64,000 nucleotides of DNA, taken from positions 264,049-328,048 of the forward strand of contig NZ_FODJ01000002.1 of assembly GCF_900110345.1 (NCBI RefSeq), in the 5' to 3' direction. Both the position numbers and the translations under genes were made by a program. Of the stretch, positions 57,832 through 64,000 are shown one piece after another (within the stretch, counting starts at the first letter, position 1; every line of letters starts with the position of its first letter). The stretch is from Amphibacillus marinus. GTDB lineage: Bacteria; Bacillota; Bacilli; Bacillales; Amphibacillaceae. The notes below the pieces were generated by a model. It searched no databases and was not told the DNA's origin. It saw nothing but the letters and a program-made list of their open reading frames with translations.

Positions 57832-57920
57832 TATAACCTTTATAAATTATTTATAAAGGTTATAACATTAACCTAACACACCTTTTATAACTTGTAAATG
57901 ATAATTATAAAGGTTATAAT
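57832..57920. promoter_or_regulatory. Operator array between hydrolase and CGNR regulator genes
   Basis: TATAACCTTTATAAA (57832-57846) and its exact complement (57850-57864) form a 33-base palindrome with a three-base centre. A third copy of the TATAAAGGTTATA core lies at 57906-57918, just before the CGNR gene. The array lies in the divergent promoter region and probably binds the CGNR protein, giving joint control of both genes. Confidence 0.72.
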
Positions 57921-57940
57921 AAAACTGAGGTGAACGTACT

Positions 57941-58531
57941 ATGGACAAACAAATTTATACACTAGGCGGAGCAGCTTGGATCAACCTAATTAATACCGCA
58001 TACGTTTCTAATAAGCGAAAGATTGACATATTAGACAATTCAGCAACAACCCTTCATTGGCTGGTAGAAAACGAGCTATTATCTGAAACAGATTCGCTCG
58101 CATTTGCTAAAGAGGAAAGTAGTGATCTAATAATTAGCGACCTGCAATTTATGCGTGAGCTTAGCAAAAGTATGCTATATGACCTCGAACAGCAAGGCAG
58201 CTTATCTCAAGATACTACTGAACAATTTAATAATTTGATTAAACAGGTAGACGTTAAGTTAACTCTTGATTTGGGGTCTAATAAATTAAAAGTGGTAGCT
58301 AAGGGGTTAACAACGAGAGATCATGTCTTGTACCAAATTATTCAATCTATCATTCAAACCATCGAAACAACTGCCGTTAGTCGGATTCGAAAGTGTGAGC
58401 ATGCCGAATGTCAGCTCCATTTTGTTGATACATCAAAGTCAGGAAGACGCCGTTGGTGCAGTATGGAATTATGCGGAAATCGCCAGAAGGCTGCCGATTT
58501 TTATGCGCGGAACAAGAAGAAGAGGAAGTAA
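57941..58531 (+). CDS. CGNR zinc-finger/ABATE-domain transcriptional regulator
   Basis: A 196-residue protein. The N-terminal ABATE-like region of about 130 residues is followed by a C-terminal CGNR zinc finger whose ligands are in CEHAEC and RRRWCSMELCGNRQKA. The CGNR signature itself is present. This family is thought to be stress-related regulators. Its gene is divergent from an alpha/beta hydrolase gene, and a palindromic array separates them. Start ATG with GAGGTGA. Confidence 0.85.
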   Translation: MDKQIYTLGGAAWINLINTAYVSNKRKIDILDNSATTLHWLVENELLSETDSLAFAKEESSDLIISDLQFMRELSKSMLYDLEQQGSLSQDTTEQFNNLIKQVDVKLTLDLGSNKLKVVAKGLTTRDHVLYQIIQSIIQTIETTAVSRIRKCEHAECQLHFVDTSKSGRRRWCSMELCGNRQKAADFYARNKKKRK

Positions 58532-58616
58532 TGCTTTATATGTGGTGGCTTTAATCCATTATGGAGTAGTTACGTTTATTTTTTTAAAACAGCATTCTAT
58601 GAAGGAGTGATGACTA

Positions 58617-59069
58617 ATGACTATTAGACCTTATCAGGAAAAAGATAACGACAAGATAATTAAACTCGCTGATCGTTTTAGTGCGATTCCATTTATGACA
58701 CACAGGAATCAAGAGGATATGGAGCAAAAACAATTAGAGCTAGCCAAAAAGGCGATCTCTTCACGTTCGTCTGATATCTTTGTGGCGGAAGAAAATGATA
58801 ATTTTCTCGGCTACATAGAATTGACTGAAGTTAGTGATTATTTCACAACTGATAGCGTTGCATATATTTCGGCGATTGCGGTAACACATGCTGGTGAGGG
58901 CAAAGGAATTGGAAAGCAGTTAATGGAAAAAGCAGATCAATGGTGTTTAGCTAAAGGCTGTAAGTATCTTGCTTTAGATGTATTTACGGCAAATGAACAG
59001 GCCATTAATTTTTATAACCACTTGGGGTATCAAGCGGAAATTGTGAAGATGGTTAAGTCACCCAAGTAA
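58617..59069 (+). CDS. GNAT family N-acetyltransferase
   Basis: A 150-residue acetyltransferase. The acetyl-CoA motif is EGKGIGKQLM (about residues 98-107), and the C-terminal strand pattern is ALDVFTANEQAINFYNHLGY. The substrate is unknown. It lies 85 bases after the CGNR gene on the same strand and may share its transcript. Start ATG with GAAGGAGTG. Confidence 0.87.
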   Translation: MTIRPYQEKDNDKIIKLADRFSAIPFMTHRNQEDMEQKQLELAKKAISSRSSDIFVAEENDNFLGYIELTEVSDYFTTDSVAYISAIAVTHAGEGKGIGKQLMEKADQWCLAKGCKYLALDVFTANEQAINFYNHLGYQAEIVKMVKSPK

Positions 59070-59074
59070 TGTGA

Positions 59075-59120
59075 CAAGCAATTAAGTGTAGCAATATGTT
59101 TAGTTACATTTTATTGCTTG
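59075..59120 (+). terminator. Weak terminator-like hairpin
   Basis: CAAGCAAT pairs with ATTGCTTG across a 30-base loop just after the acetyltransferase gene and before the convergent membrane-anchored protein gene. The long loop lowers confidence. Confidence 0.4.
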
Positions 59121-59156
59121 ATCTATCTGCTACATAAAAAAAGCTTATATTACCAA

Positions 59157-59804
59157 TCATTTATTATTAAAAATGCGGACCGGTACCTCTGACAAATACT
59201 CTATTTCTCTACAATAAGCAAACATCTTATTATCCTTTTTATTTAGCAAAATAAGCCATTGATCTTCCTCTACCGCTTTTAACCTGAATACTTTATAGCG
59301 ATCAGTTTCATCAGCTAACGTCAACTCAGTTTCAGTGATGAAATCTTCCAATTCAGCATAGTGATAATAGTTTAGCTCATCCATTATATATGCCTTACGT
59401 TTATCTAGATGGAGATCATTAAATAACGAAATCGGCATCGTTCTCACGTTTTCGTTAACGTATAAGCTATTAATGGTTTCCATAACCGCACTCATGGTGA
59501 CTCCTAGATAAGCATTTTTTGAAAACCCCTTTATACTGTACATACGCCCTTTGTTACTAAATAAGTTAAAGACATCAAGTGCTTTAACTGGTGAATAACC
59601 GTCATAAACGGTTCCAAGTTTTTGATCAGTCTCATAGGCTCCAGCAGAAGCGACCTCAATGTAGCGATTACCATTATAATGCAGCTCAGCACTTATATTG
59701 GTTTGCCCAGTATATTCAGCTTTATTCCTTGTTTCCAAAAACAAAAAGAATACGAGACAGATGAGTAACAGCATTAGCACTAATAAGATATATTTGCCCT
59801 TCAA
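59157..59804 (-). CDS. Hypothetical membrane-anchored protein
   Basis: A 215-residue protein with a single N-terminal hydrophobic segment (about 5-24), no lipobox cysteine and a predicted extracytoplasmic domain of about 190 residues rich in aromatic and charged residues. I recognise no family. Single gene, start ATG. Base use is like its neighbours. Confidence 0.7.
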   Translation of the reverse strand: MKGKYILLVLMLLLICLVFFLFLETRNKAEYTGQTNISAELHYNGNRYIEVASAGAYETDQKLGTVYDGYSPVKALDVFNLFSNKGRMYSIKGFSKNAYLGVTMSAVMETINSLYVNENVRTMPISLFNDLHLDKRKAYIMDELNYYHYAELEDFITETELTLADETDRYKVFRLKAVEEDQWLILLNKKDNKMFAYCREIEYLSEVPVRIFNNK

Positions 59805-60042
59805 ATAATCAGCTCCTAATAGACAGATCGCTTATTAAAAATGCTCAACTTTAAAAAAATCCAGACTACCTGACCTTGCTAGCATAAATTCATTGTCATT
59901 ATCAAGTACGTTACTGTTGCATGATAAAAAGGCCCCTTACTTAAGCAGAGCCTGATGTGGACGAATACGCTTCAATATATGAAGCGGTAACCAAATGCTA
60001 TTTAAAGGATGCAGAAGCATTGTTGCACAACACGCCTTATTG

Positions 60043-60525
60043 TTAACTTTTAAACGAGAGTGTGATCAGTTCCTTAAGCAGCTTTATCTTCTCATAATGC
60101 ATCCCTTCATGATATAAGCAAAAGCTGAGAAACTCTTCAACAGTAGCGAGATGTAAGCCTTTTGAAGTGATATATGATTCTACGGTTGTTTCACTTAAAC
60201 GACCTTTGAAAGTTGATTCAATTCGATCTATCTGACCTTCTAGCAACGCAATGATCTCTGAAAAATCAACGTCTATTGTGCCATCACTTTGTGGCTTTGT
60301 CCCCGGACGAAAGGACTCGGCAAATGATTCAGGCATCAATAGGTTTTCCTTTGCAAAATGAAAGGCAAATCGCTCGTGGTTGAAATAAATATGCCCTAGA
60401 TTCCACTTAATATTATTGTTGGAGCCTACTGGAATGATTTCAGACATTTTATTCGTAACATCTTCAACATCCCTGAGTGTATTAGCCCGGACAAACCGTA
60501 ATTGCGTAAAAAGATAGTCACTCAT
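60043..60525 (-). CDS. DinB family protein
   Basis: A 160-residue four-helix-bundle protein. Metal-binding histidines are visible in NLGHIYFNHERF and CLYHEGMHYEK. It belongs to the DinB superfamily of putative thiol-dependent transferases. The ATG at 60525 follows AGAGGAAT; the 14 extra residues of the longer frame are rejected. It is only weakly similar to the DinB protein at 14.4 kb. Single gene. Confidence 0.82.
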   Translation of the reverse strand: MSDYLFTQLRFVRANTLRDVEDVTNKMSEIIPVGSNNNIKWNLGHIYFNHERFAFHFAKENLLMPESFAESFRPGTKPQSDGTIDVDFSEIIALLEGQIDRIESTFKGRLSETTVESYITSKGLHLATVEEFLSFCLYHEGMHYEKIKLLKELITLSFKS

Positions 60526-60655
60526 GTTAGATTCCTCTTTTCTGCTTTTAAATGCGTTGTTACACAAGCTGCTTACTTATCTATATTTTACCGTAAACTA
60601 CATCGATCGTTTTCTCGAATTATTGTAGCCAATTGATTTAGCTCACCGGCATTGA

Positions 60656-60832
60656 CTAATGCTTCTTTTTAACATAAAAATAAATTTTAACTGTTACACT
60701 CACGATGAGGACCAAAAGTAGATACCCTAAAAGAAATGCTGTTTGCGATAAATACTTCGGCACTACCAAGGGAAAACATGCCATCACGCCCAAAAAAATC
60801 GGTGTGAGGATATAAAACATATTTTTCTCCAA
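60656..60832 (-). CDS. Small two-span membrane protein
   Basis: A 58-residue protein with two hydrophobic segments and a basic C-terminus (KIYFYVKKKH). The TTG at 60832 has AAGGAGG at eight bases, a strong translation signal, whereas an upstream ATG has none. No family recognised. It lies in a run of minus-strand genes of unknown role. Confidence 0.6.
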   Translation of the reverse strand: MEKNMFYILTPIFLGVMACFPLVVPKYLSQTAFLLGYLLLVLIVSVTVKIYFYVKKKH

Positions 60833-60977
60833 GTAGTTAACCTCCTTATATAGGAGCAAAATAGCTTACCTAATGCACAATAAACTTTTGAAGCAATAGC
60901 TTAAATATAGCGGATGGACTATGCTGAGACATTATCGTGTCAATCTGATTAAAGTAAAGGCCCCTTTTTAAGAGAGC

Positions 60978-61361
60978 TTACATATATGTGAAAATTAAAA
61001 AGAAGGGTAGAAAAGAAAGTAACAGCAGTGTGATTAACCCCATCATTAAAGCAATTAACGGGTTGTTTCGAAACTCAAAGATAGTTCCAATTATACCCGC
61101 GATCATAGTAGCAAAGTACATCCAGTCAAATAGGGTCTCTGATTCAAAGAGATTGAACATAAAAGCACTAATAAAACCAATTTGGAAGATTAAAATCGCG
61201 ATTGTAAACATATTACCACGATAACGGGTTGTCTTGCGCAAATGTTGACGAACTAACAGAAAAATTAAAAGTAATGACATTAATGATGTAGCACCGAGCG
61301 TTATTGAAATGGGATTAAAGGTTGAAAAAATACCTTGATAGGCAATAACCATTATTAACAT
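60978..61361 (-). CDS. Hypothetical four-span membrane protein
   Basis: A 127-residue protein with four hydrophobic segments and short loops. One charged loop (RQHLRKTTRYRG) lies between segments 1-2 and 3. I recognise no family. The ATG at 61361 follows AGAGGAG. It lies about 145 bases from the next small membrane protein gene and may be co-transcribed with it. Confidence 0.68.
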   Translation of the reverse strand: MLIMVIAYQGIFSTFNPISITLGATSLMSLLLIFLLVRQHLRKTTRYRGNMFTIAILIFQIGFISAFMFNLFESETLFDWMYFATMIAGIIGTIFEFRNNPLIALMMGLITLLLLSFLPFFLIFTYM

Positions 61362-61638
61362 ACTCACTCCTCTTTTTAAAAGAACGACGTTTTAACTAGA
61401 CTACATACTCTTCGTTAAAGCGGGCTAGCTAAAACTAATTATACTACATAACAATGTGCATTTTTTTACAATTAGCCGAATTATTGTGAACATTTTCGGT
61501 CAATACCTATTAATGTATTAGCTTGCTTGTTGCCCCTTTGATCGCATTAATAAACAGAGGAAGTAAGATGAAGCTAGATAATGTGCTTAGGATTTTAGCT
61601 ACGCTAAAATAAATCTTTACTCGGTCGTTGGTTAATGA

Positions 61639-61687
61639 TCCCCCACTTAGCATACTTGGATTCTCCTGTTATCCTTGAAGTGGGGGA
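61639..61687. repeat. TCCCCCACTT hairpin, possible IS200/IS605-type end
   Basis: TCCCCCACTT and AAGTGGGGGA are perfect ten-base arms around a 29-base loop. It lies about 40 bases past the anti-sigma stop, where it could end that operon, but no T run follows. GC-rich terminal hairpins of this form are common at IS200/IS605 ends. No transposase is nearby on this side. Confidence 0.5.
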
Positions 61688-61725
61688 CTTACAGTCAGTC
61701 GATTCCCAATGATTCACTCATTTAG

Positions 61726-62859
61726 TTATTCCCAATTCCAAAAGGCCACTTCATCCACTTCTAATTGCGCAATACGGGGTTCATCTTGTAGTTTTAATAC
61801 CTCTTTGGTTGGGCCGGTAATAACAGCGCCATAATTCTTAACGCCATTTTCTTCTAAATAAGCAATGATTTCTTCAAGATCATATATTCCTGACATCAAG
61901 TTTTCGGCTTTACGTTTATGATCTTTTAAAAAGTACAATGTTTTCATAAACTGTTCATGCAACATAGCCTGATTACCCTCATTGTATTCTGGCGAAGAAC
62001 GCAACTCTGAACCTAATGTACCAAACCACGTCTTCTCTTCCTCTTTCTCTATTAAGACCATGTCATCATCATGCCAAATTGGATTGCTGGGGAAACCAAT
62101 GGGATTCCAAATAACATCATTACCTTCACTCAATCCCGTATCTACTGCATACCATTCCACGAACAAATCACGATCCGCAAATAAGGCTTCAACATCTCTC
62201 GTTTCCATCAGTTGATCAAATGATACATAAGCAGATACAACGGTCCCCTCATGCAAATATTCTAACTGATCCCAATCCGATAAATAGTCGTCCCCATCAG
62301 TTGGATAATAAAAATTAGTGCTATTTTGTGCTTCCTGCCCATTGTATTCACGTATCGGAACACCCATAAAAGAAAATAAAAATTTTACATTTAATTCGCC
62401 AACCTTAACAGACTCAGATCCCACTTTTTTCATAAGGTCCCGACTCATATCCATATTAAAGTATGGGCCAATACTTGAGCCACTTGATGCTCCAATATAA
62501 CCGTAAGGCTCTGTAACCGTTAATGTTAAATCAATGATTTCTCTATAAACATCATTACGATTAGGAGAGCCTACTTGGTAATACAATCCTGAAATAATTG
62601 TCGCAATGATTGTAAAAACGATAAACAGACCAATTGCAGACAACGCCGTTTGAAATCTTGCCTTCCACTTTCCTCTCCAAATAATGCGTCTCTGTTTCTT
62701 CTCATTCATAACAGGGGCAGGTTGCTGATCATCATGCCCTTCTAAAAACTCTTGATACTGCTCTAATTTAGTTAATTCTTCTTCAAATAAGGCTAACTCT
62801 TCTCCTTCAAGCTCCCCACGTTCGTATTCCATTAACTTTTTTTTAAACGCTTCACTCAT
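61726..62859 (-). CDS. Anti-sigma factor (YhdL/RsiM-like)
   Basis: About 377 residues. A cytoplasmic N-terminal part of about 85 residues includes the MEYERGELEGEE segment. A membrane span (about 88-112) follows, then a large extracytoplasmic domain resembling the sigma-regulator C-terminal region of Bacillus YhdL. It should bind and restrain the ECF sigma factor encoded directly upstream. The second ATG (62859) is seven bases after AGAGGTG and overlaps the sigma stop by eight bases. Its own frame is fully open even though the sigma gene carries a frame change, so selection on the pair may persist. Confidence 0.82.
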   Translation of the reverse strand: MSEAFKKKLMEYERGELEGEELALFEEELTKLEQYQEFLEGHDDQQPAPVMNEKKQRRIIWRGKWKARFQTALSAIGLFIVFTIIATIISGLYYQVGSPNRNDVYREIIDLTLTVTEPYGYIGASSGSSIGPYFNMDMSRDLMKKVGSESVKVGELNVKFLFSFMGVPIREYNGQEAQNSTNFYYPTDGDDYLSDWDQLEYLHEGTVVSAYVSFDQLMETRDVEALFADRDLFVEWYAVDTGLSEGNDVIWNPIGFPSNPIWHDDDMVLIEKEEEKTWFGTLGSELRSSPEYNEGNQAMLHEQFMKTLYFLKDHKRKAENLMSGIYDLEEIIAYLEENGVKNYGAVITGPTKEVLKLQDEPRIAQLEVDEVAFWNWE

Positions 62860-63348
62860 CATCCGGCACCTCTCTTTTCCTAATGGCCTGTCTGCCACGA
62901 AATAATAAGACTTTAAAATGGGCTTTCTTGACGTTCATTATCTGCGCCGCCTCCTCATAAGATAGTTGATGAAAATCACGGAGAAGCACCGCAACCTTAT
63001 ACTTTTCAGGTAAATCAGCCATTAGAGCAAAAACATCTTCTACAGCAAGCTGCATCATAACTTGATCCTCTGGCATGATCATCTGATCCACTTGTCGATA
63101 AAAGAAACGCTCTTCCTTTACCACAATTCGCTTATGCTTTCTATAATGGTCAACAAAAGCATGATGCGCAATGGTCAACAACCACGACTTAATCTGCTTA
63201 CCCTGAAAATTCTCCAAACCAAGATGCGCACGTAAAAAGGTCTCTTGGACAAGATCCTCTGCTGTATGGTGATTCCGACTTAGGGAGAAGAGAAAAAATA
63301 AACATCCCGAAAGTACAATTGATATAAATCATCTATGTTATCTGGCAT
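62852..63348 (-). CDS. ECF sigma factor with a -1 frame change at a slippery site
   Basis: A start ATG at 63348 with GGAGGAGAGGGG opens a 22-codon frame (DDLYQLYFRDVYFF...) that ends at TAA. The rest of the sigma factor lies in the -1 frame: LFSLSRNHHTAEDLVQETF, then regions 2.3 to 4 with SYEEAAQIMNVKKAHFKVLLFRGR. The frames join at U_UUU_UUC (A6 at 63293-63298 on the plus strand). Joined, the product has about 165 residues and is a normal SigM-like ECF factor. This may be programmed frameshifting, a phase-variable tract, a pseudogene or a sequencing error. The promoter has ECF form. Confidence 0.75.
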
Positions 63349-63372
63349 CCCCTCTCCTCCCTTCAACTATAA

Positions 63373-63398
63373 AACGAATCTTAATAATGAAAGTTACA
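63373..63398 (-). promoter_or_regulatory. ECF-type autoregulatory promoter
   Basis: On the minus strand, TGTAAC (63393-63398), 16 bases, CGTT (63373-63376), ending about 25 bases before the sigma gene start. The same layout occurs before the ECF gene at 43.6 kb. It is likely recognised by the sigma factor it drives. Confidence 0.68.
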
Positions 63399-63680
63399 GA
63401 TTACTATTTAAAAAGATAAAGTTTATATTTTTTTGCGTGAGCTTAGTAGTTCTTAAAGTCTATTGTCAGTGCTATTTGCAGCTTTAAAATTGAGTTTAAT
63501 CAAAAAGGTCTGATATAGACCAAAAGCACATTTTTTTGGAAATTAATTAAAACAACTTTCTTATTTGTAAATCAGGATAAAATTATTATAATGAATATTA
63601 ATCGCTTGCCGCGTATTATTTTCACCAGTGGATCTCTTGTCCCAAATAACCCGCTTAGATTCGTTAAAGATTGAGTAGCT
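63399..63680. other. Intergenic region between the ECF operon and the insertion element
   Basis: AT-rich stretch with several A/T runs and no credible gene. A frame open on the minus strand here is mostly non-coding repeat-end sequence and is not annotated. Confidence 0.45.
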
Positions 63681-63689
63681 ATTGCGCAT

Positions 63690-63821
63690 AATCAAAACCA
63701 CCAGTGTGAACTGGTGGTTTGTTCTGCGGCTGAAAGCCTTTGTTTCCGACCTGGGCCTTAAAGGCCTACTGAACGGTTTCCCCACGCGTACCACATCTAC
63801 TCGCCGATTCTAAAGAATCGC
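63690..63821 (-). mobile_element. IS200/IS605 element end with omega-RNA-like sequence
   Basis: A perfect 11-base stem AAACCACCAGT/ACTGGTGGTTT with a GTGA loop lies at 63696-63721. Read on the minus strand it is preceded by AGGCCTTTAAGGCC, GTCGGAAACAAAGGC and TTTCAGCC, a series that resembles the conserved 3' part of TnpB guide (omega) RNA scaffolds. The tnpA stop codon lies only about 20 bases upstream of this series. The element border is expected near the hairpin. The identification is by recalled motif, not by alignment. Confidence 0.6.
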
Positions 63822-64000
63822 TTATCTTTTCTTATTTTTTTCTCCTGTGAATGGATCAAATTCCTCAAATAGTGTTAATTGATCTCCCATGTAATCTTCT
63901 CGAAGCTGATCCCGAATATAAGCTTCAATTTGCTTTTTATTTCTGCCTACTGTGTCTACGTAGAGGCCCCTACACCAAAACTTCCTATTCCCATATCTAT
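63822..64000 (-). CDS. tnpA: IS200/IS605 family transposase TnpA (partial, C-terminal)
   Basis: The last 59 residues of a Y1 (HUH-type) transposase; the gene continues beyond the window. FWCRGLYVDTVGRNKKQIEAY carries the C-terminal helix with the nucleophilic Tyr region, and the protein ends DQLTLFEEFDPFTGEKNKKR, as in Bacillaceae TnpA proteins. It moves the element as single-stranded DNA by cutting at terminal hairpins. A short palindrome (GCGATTC/GAATCG) follows the stop. No tnpB is visible within the window. Confidence 0.88.
   Translation of the reverse strand, partial: RYGNRKFWCRGLYVDTVGRNKKQIEAYIRDQLREDYMGDQLTLFEEFDPFTGEKNKKR

Noticed and set aside
63561..63794. Open frame on the minus strand next to tnpA
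   Set aside because: It runs through the omega-RNA-like end and terminal hairpin, then AT-rich spacer. Nothing in it resembles a protein domain.

Overview
The window is 64 kb of low-GC, gene-dense DNA. It has strong AGGAGG-type ribosome-binding sites, frequent TTG/GTG starts, U-rich hairpin terminators, CcpA (cre) and MntR-type sites, ECF (TGxAAC-N16-CGTx) and sigma-D-like promoters, and a yxdJKLM-yxeA-like cluster. Together these point to a Firmicute of the Bacillaceae type, probably a free-living fermenter of plant glycosides. No rRNA, tRNA or CRISPR array was seen, and no housekeeping block is present. This looks like an accessory, adaptive stretch of chromosome.

Layout: 0.2-3.2 kb, an autoregulated winged-helix regulator/ABC exporter operon. 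3.2-4.3 kb, a possible T-box relic and a CPBP protease. 4.3-6.4 kb, an isochorismatase-like hydrolase and a self-controlled TetR/metallo-hydrolase operon. 6.8-7.2 kb, a broken GyrI-like gene. 7.3-10.2 kb, two Gfo/Idh/MocA dehydrogenases and a second CPBP protease. 10.5-13.7 kb, a three-gene ABC-2 transporter. 13.8-14.3 kb, a GC-richer, hairpin-rich non-coding element whose left end recurs at 39.5 kb. 14.4-17.5 kb, DinB, DUF4256, a small hydrophobic ORF, a cation-diffusion facilitator and a RibD-like reductase. 17.8-22.8 kb, a two-component/ABC/YxeA peptide-stress module. 23.0-24.8 kb, a chemoreceptor. 25.1-27.6 kb, a manganese ABC importer. 27.8-33 kb, small stress and regulatory genes, including an ArsR operon. 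33.1-37.5 kb, a hydrolase, then AraC, GH4 alpha-galactosidase and aldo-keto reductase. 37.5-41.7 kb, single genes including the alkylation-repair protein Ada. 41.9-43.6 kb, an ECF sigma/anti-sigma operon. 43.9-48.5 kb, an RpiR-controlled cellobiose-type PTS with a GH1 enzyme. 48.9-54.1 kb, a second two-component/ABC module. 54.2-56.6 kb, a second RpiR/GH1 pair. 56.9-59.1 kb, an alpha/beta hydrolase with a divergent CGNR regulator. 59.2-61.4 kb, small membrane proteins and DinB. 61.7-63.3 kb, a second ECF sigma/anti-sigma pair whose sigma gene carries a frameshift. 63.7-64 kb, the end of an IS200/IS605 element.

The genes fit two themes. One is beta-glucoside and alpha-galactoside uptake and hydrolysis: PTS IIA/IIB/IIC, two GH1 enzymes, one GH4 enzyme, and RpiR, AraC and CcpA-type control. 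The other is envelope and antimicrobial-peptide stress: two two-component/ABC modules, two ECF sigma systems and several ABC-2 exporters with local repressors. Several repressor genes have conspicuous perfect inverted repeats at their own promoters.

The points most worth a second look are: (1) the ECF sigma gene at 62852-63348, split by a -1 frame change exactly at a U_UUU_UUC slippery heptamer; (2) the structured non-coding element at 13.8-14.3 kb with its partial copy at 39.5 kb, possibly an IS110-type end carrying a guide RNA; (3) the PTS-linked GH1 enzyme whose acid/base glutamate is replaced by glutamine; (4) the tnpA gene followed at once by a TnpB omega-RNA-like end; (5) a small terminator-bounded hydrophobic ORF. 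All names come from reading the sequence; no database search was possible.
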